From: Xanthobacter dioxanivorans
Lineage (GTDB): Bacteria; Pseudomonadota; Alphaproteobacteria; Rhizobiales; Xanthobacteraceae
Length of the DNA stretch: 64,000 nucleotides
Direction of reading: 5' to 3'
Assembly (NCBI RefSeq): GCF_016807805.1
Contig: NZ_CP063362.1
Coordinates: 5,870,501-5,934,500 of the forward strand
Shown: positions 62,295-64,000 of the stretch, one piece after another
Numbering within the stretch: position 1 is the first letter of the stretch
How the letters are laid out: each line of letters opens with the position of its first letter
Translations under genes and position numbers: made by a program
Notes under the pieces: model-generated
Database searches by the model: none
Told to the model about the DNA's origin: nothing
Seen by the model: the letters and a program-made list of their open reading frames with translations, nothing else

Positions 62295-63659
62295 ATGGCC
62301 CGGCGCATCCTCATTCGTGGCGCGACCCTCCTCTCCATGGACGAGGCGGTGGGCGACCTTCCCACCGGCGACATCCTGGTGGAGGGCGATCGCATCGCCG
62401 CCATCGCCCCTGCCCTCGCGGCGGACGATGCGGAGGTGGTGGACGCCACGGGGCGCATCTGCGTGCCCGGCTTCGTCAACGCCCACATGCACACCTGGCA
62501 GACCGGGCTGCGCAGCCTCGCCGCCGACTGGACGCTGCTGGAATATTTCCGCTGGGTGCATGCGGGCCTCGCCACCCGCTTCACCCCCGACGACATCGCC
62601 ATCGCCACCCTGGTGGGCGCCCTCGGCCAGATCGATGCGGGCACCACCACCCTGGTGGACTGGTGCCACAACAATCCCACCCCCGCCCACACCGACGCGG
62701 CGGTGGAGGCGCTCGCCGAGAGCGGCATCCGCGCCGCCTTCTTCCATGGCTCGCCCAAGCCCGATCCCCAGCCGGGCCAGCCGCACTTCTCCGAGGTGCC
62801 GCACCCGCGCGCCGAGGTGGATCGGCTGCGGCGCGGCCGTTTTTCCAGCACTGACGGGCTGATGACCCTGGGCCTCGCCATCCTCGGCCCGCATTATTCC
62901 ACCCTGGAGGTGGCACGCGCCGACTTCCGGCTCGCCCGCGAGTTCGGCCTCGTCGCCTCCATGCACCAGGGCGGCGGCGCGCCGAAGACGCCGGGTGGCT
63001 GGGAACGGCTGATCGAGGACGGCCTCGTCGGCCCCGGCATCAACGTGGTGCACGGCAATGATCTTTCCGACGAGCTGTTCTCCCGCCTCGTGGACCTCGG
63101 CGCCTCCTTCTGCGTGACGCCGGAGAACGAGATGACGCAGGGCCACGGCTTCCCGGTCACCGGCCGGCTGCTGAAGCGCGGCGCGGCCCCCTGCGTGGGC
63201 GTGGACCTCGAATCCGTGCTGGCCGGCGACATGATGGGCGTCGCCCGCATCGCCCTCGGCATGCAGCGCGCCCTCGACAATGCCGAGAGCCGGCGGGAGA
63301 GCGGCGCGATTCCGGCCACCTCCACCGTGCGGGTGCGGCAGGCGCTGGCGTGGATCACCATCGAGGGGGCGCGGATGCTGGGGCTCGACCACCGCATCGG
63401 CTCGCTCGCCCCCGGCAAGCAGGCCGACCTCACCCTCATCGACGCCCGCGCGCTCCACCTCCAGCCGGTGCATGATCCGGTGGCCACCGTGGTCATGCAG
63501 GCCGGCCGCGGCGACGTGGAGGCGGTGATGATCGCCGGTCGGTTCCGCAAGCAGAACAAGACGCTCGACGCGCCGGGGATCGAGACGAAGCTGGCGCGGC
63601 TCGCGGCCTCCGGGGCGCGCATCGTGGACGAGCTCGGCCTCAACCGGTCGGCGGCCTAG
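62295..63659 (+). CDS. Amidohydrolase, TRZ/ATZ (cytosine deaminase-like) family
   Basis: This 454-residue metal-dependent hydrolase has the HxH zinc motif in VPGFVNAHMHTWQTGLRSLA, a later metal/catalytic His in SMHQGGGAPKTPG, INVVHGNDLSDE, and the C-terminal GSLAPGKQADLTLIDARAL. SFCVTPENEMTQGHGFPVTG and GVDLESVLAGDMM fit the Asp-metal segment. Relatives dechlorinate or deaminate triazines, purines and guanidine-type compounds. With 3 bases after maleylacetate reductase, it likely supplies a ring-derived or amide substrate upstream; the true substrate is unknown. Confidence 0.9.
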   Translation: MARRILIRGATLLSMDEAVGDLPTGDILVEGDRIAAIAPALAADDAEVVDATGRICVPGFVNAHMHTWQTGLRSLAADWTLLEYFRWVHAGLATRFTPDDIAIATLVGALGQIDAGTTTLVDWCHNNPTPAHTDAAVEALAESGIRAAFFHGSPKPDPQPGQPHFSEVPHPRAEVDRLRRGRFSSTDGLMTLGLAILGPHYSTLEVARADFRLAREFGLVASMHQGGGAPKTPGGWERLIEDGLVGPGINVVHGNDLSDELFSRLVDLGASFCVTPENEMTQGHGFPVTGRLLKRGAAPCVGVDLESVLAGDMMGVARIALGMQRALDNAESRRESGAIPATSTVRVRQALAWITIEGARMLGLDHRIGSLAPGKQADLTLIDARALHLQPVHDPVATVVMQAGRGDVEAVMIAGRFRKQNKTLDAPGIETKLARLAASGARIVDELGLNRSAA

Positions 63660-63669
63660 GGAGAGACGG

Positions 63670-64000
63670 ATGGCTGAAACACCCACCATCGGCTGGATCG
63701 GGCTCGGCAAGATGGGGCTCCCCATCTCCAGCCGCATCGCCGCCGTCGGCCGCGACATCGCCGGTTACGACCGCGACCAGGAGCGCATCGCGCAAGCCGC
63801 GAGCGGCGGCGTGAAGCCGGCGGCGACCCTGGCGGAAGCCGCCGGGCGCGACATGGTCTTCACCTCCCTGCCGGACGACAGGGCGCTCAAGGCCGTCGCC
63901 CTCGATGGCGACCTGTTCGCCGCCATGCGCAAGGGCGCGATCCTGGTGGAGACCTCCACCGTGAGCCCCGGCATCTCCGCCGAGGTGGCCCGGGCGGCGG
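63670..64000 (+). CDS. NAD(P)-dependent beta-hydroxyacid dehydrogenase, N-terminal part
   Basis: Only the first 110 residues are in the window. They show the Rossmann motif IGWIGLGKMGLPISSRIAAV and DMVFTSLPDDRALKAV, then GAILVETSTVSPGISAEVAR, which is the 3-hydroxyisobutyrate/tartronate-semialdehyde reductase family pattern (the TSTVSP motif). It starts 10 bases after the amidohydrolase stop and is the fourth gene of the operon. C-terminal domain and substrate specificity lie outside. Confidence 0.9.
   Translation, partial: MAETPTIGWIGLGKMGLPISSRIAAVGRDIAGYDRDQERIAQAASGGVKPAATLAEAAGRDMVFTSLPDDRALKAVALDGDLFAAMRKGAILVETSTVSPGISAEVARAA

Noticed and set aside
61173..63758. An 861-codon leftward open frame opposite the maleylacetate reductase and amidohydrolase genes
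   Set aside because: Both rightward genes have full family motifs; the antisense product is a Gly/His/Arg-rich shadow.

Overview
The window is very GC-rich, densely coding DNA from an alphaproteobacterium. Gene content (AapJ-type amino-acid binding protein, a DUF2794 protein, ccm genes next to acnA, thrS facing purF-cvpA-radA, a NifU-like scaffold, FCD-type GntR regulators) fits the order Hyphomicrobiales, possibly Xanthobacteraceae. The order-level call is an inference from gene families; the family-level call is a guess.

Layout. 1-13.1 kb is mostly housekeeping: the start of murJ, yidD, an HD hydrolase, a NifU-like scaffold, folE-hisI-patatin, a flavin reductase, an AlgX/AlgI-like acetylation pair, nadK, cutA, an exported metallo-hydrolase, an amino-acid binding protein and an L,D-transpeptidase. 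13.4-25 kb holds thrS with a tRNA-mimic-like leader, a shared terminator, purF-cvpA-radA, a Rieske oxygenase, alr and dnaB, then small exported proteins. 25-37 kb has a hydroxyacid dehydrogenase, a MoeB-like enzyme and the cytochrome c maturation genes. These are split into ccmCDG and ccmAB by two opposite-strand genes, one ModE-like. acnA, DUF1223 and DUF2794 proteins and a BigR/SqrR-like thiol-sensing ArsR repressor follow.

37.5-48.0 kb begins at tRNA-Ala(CGC) and ends in a 27-bp degenerate copy of that tRNA's 3' end, so it looks like an old genomic island with no surviving integrase. It carries a tiny lipoprotein, decaying AraC, DUF302 and unknown genes, a zinc-type dehydrogenase, and a catabolic cassette: acuI, an FCD-GntR regulator with a clear operator, a solute-binding protein, an MFS permease, an enoyl-CoA hydratase and a frameshifted acyl-CoA ligase. 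Non-coding DNA at 48.1-48.4 kb holds a long inverted repeat and three different short tandem repeats.

48.5-58.4 kb has signalling and membrane-bioenergetics genes: a diguanylate cyclase, a FecR protein facing a CHASE2 adenylate-cyclase-like protein with altered active-site residues, and a seven-gene Mrp/Mnh-type antiporter operon (E-F-G-A'B-C-D-D) with no full-length MrpA. 58.7-64 kb has a DUF3592 protein and a LysR regulator divergent from a catabolic operon of a Dabb protein, maleylacetate reductase, a TRZ/ATZ-type amidohydrolase and a beta-hydroxyacid dehydrogenase (cut by the window end).

The strongest new-looking signals are the thrS leader, whose 5-bp stem and 7-base loop present U33 and the Thr anticodon GGU; the active-site changes in the CHASE2 cyclase; the cysteine-pair repressor with a palindrome over its own start codon; and the tRNA-bounded island. 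Five apparent one-base length changes in homopolymers (cvpA, DUF302, an unknown gene twice, an acyl-CoA ligase) must be resolved as sequencing error or true decay.
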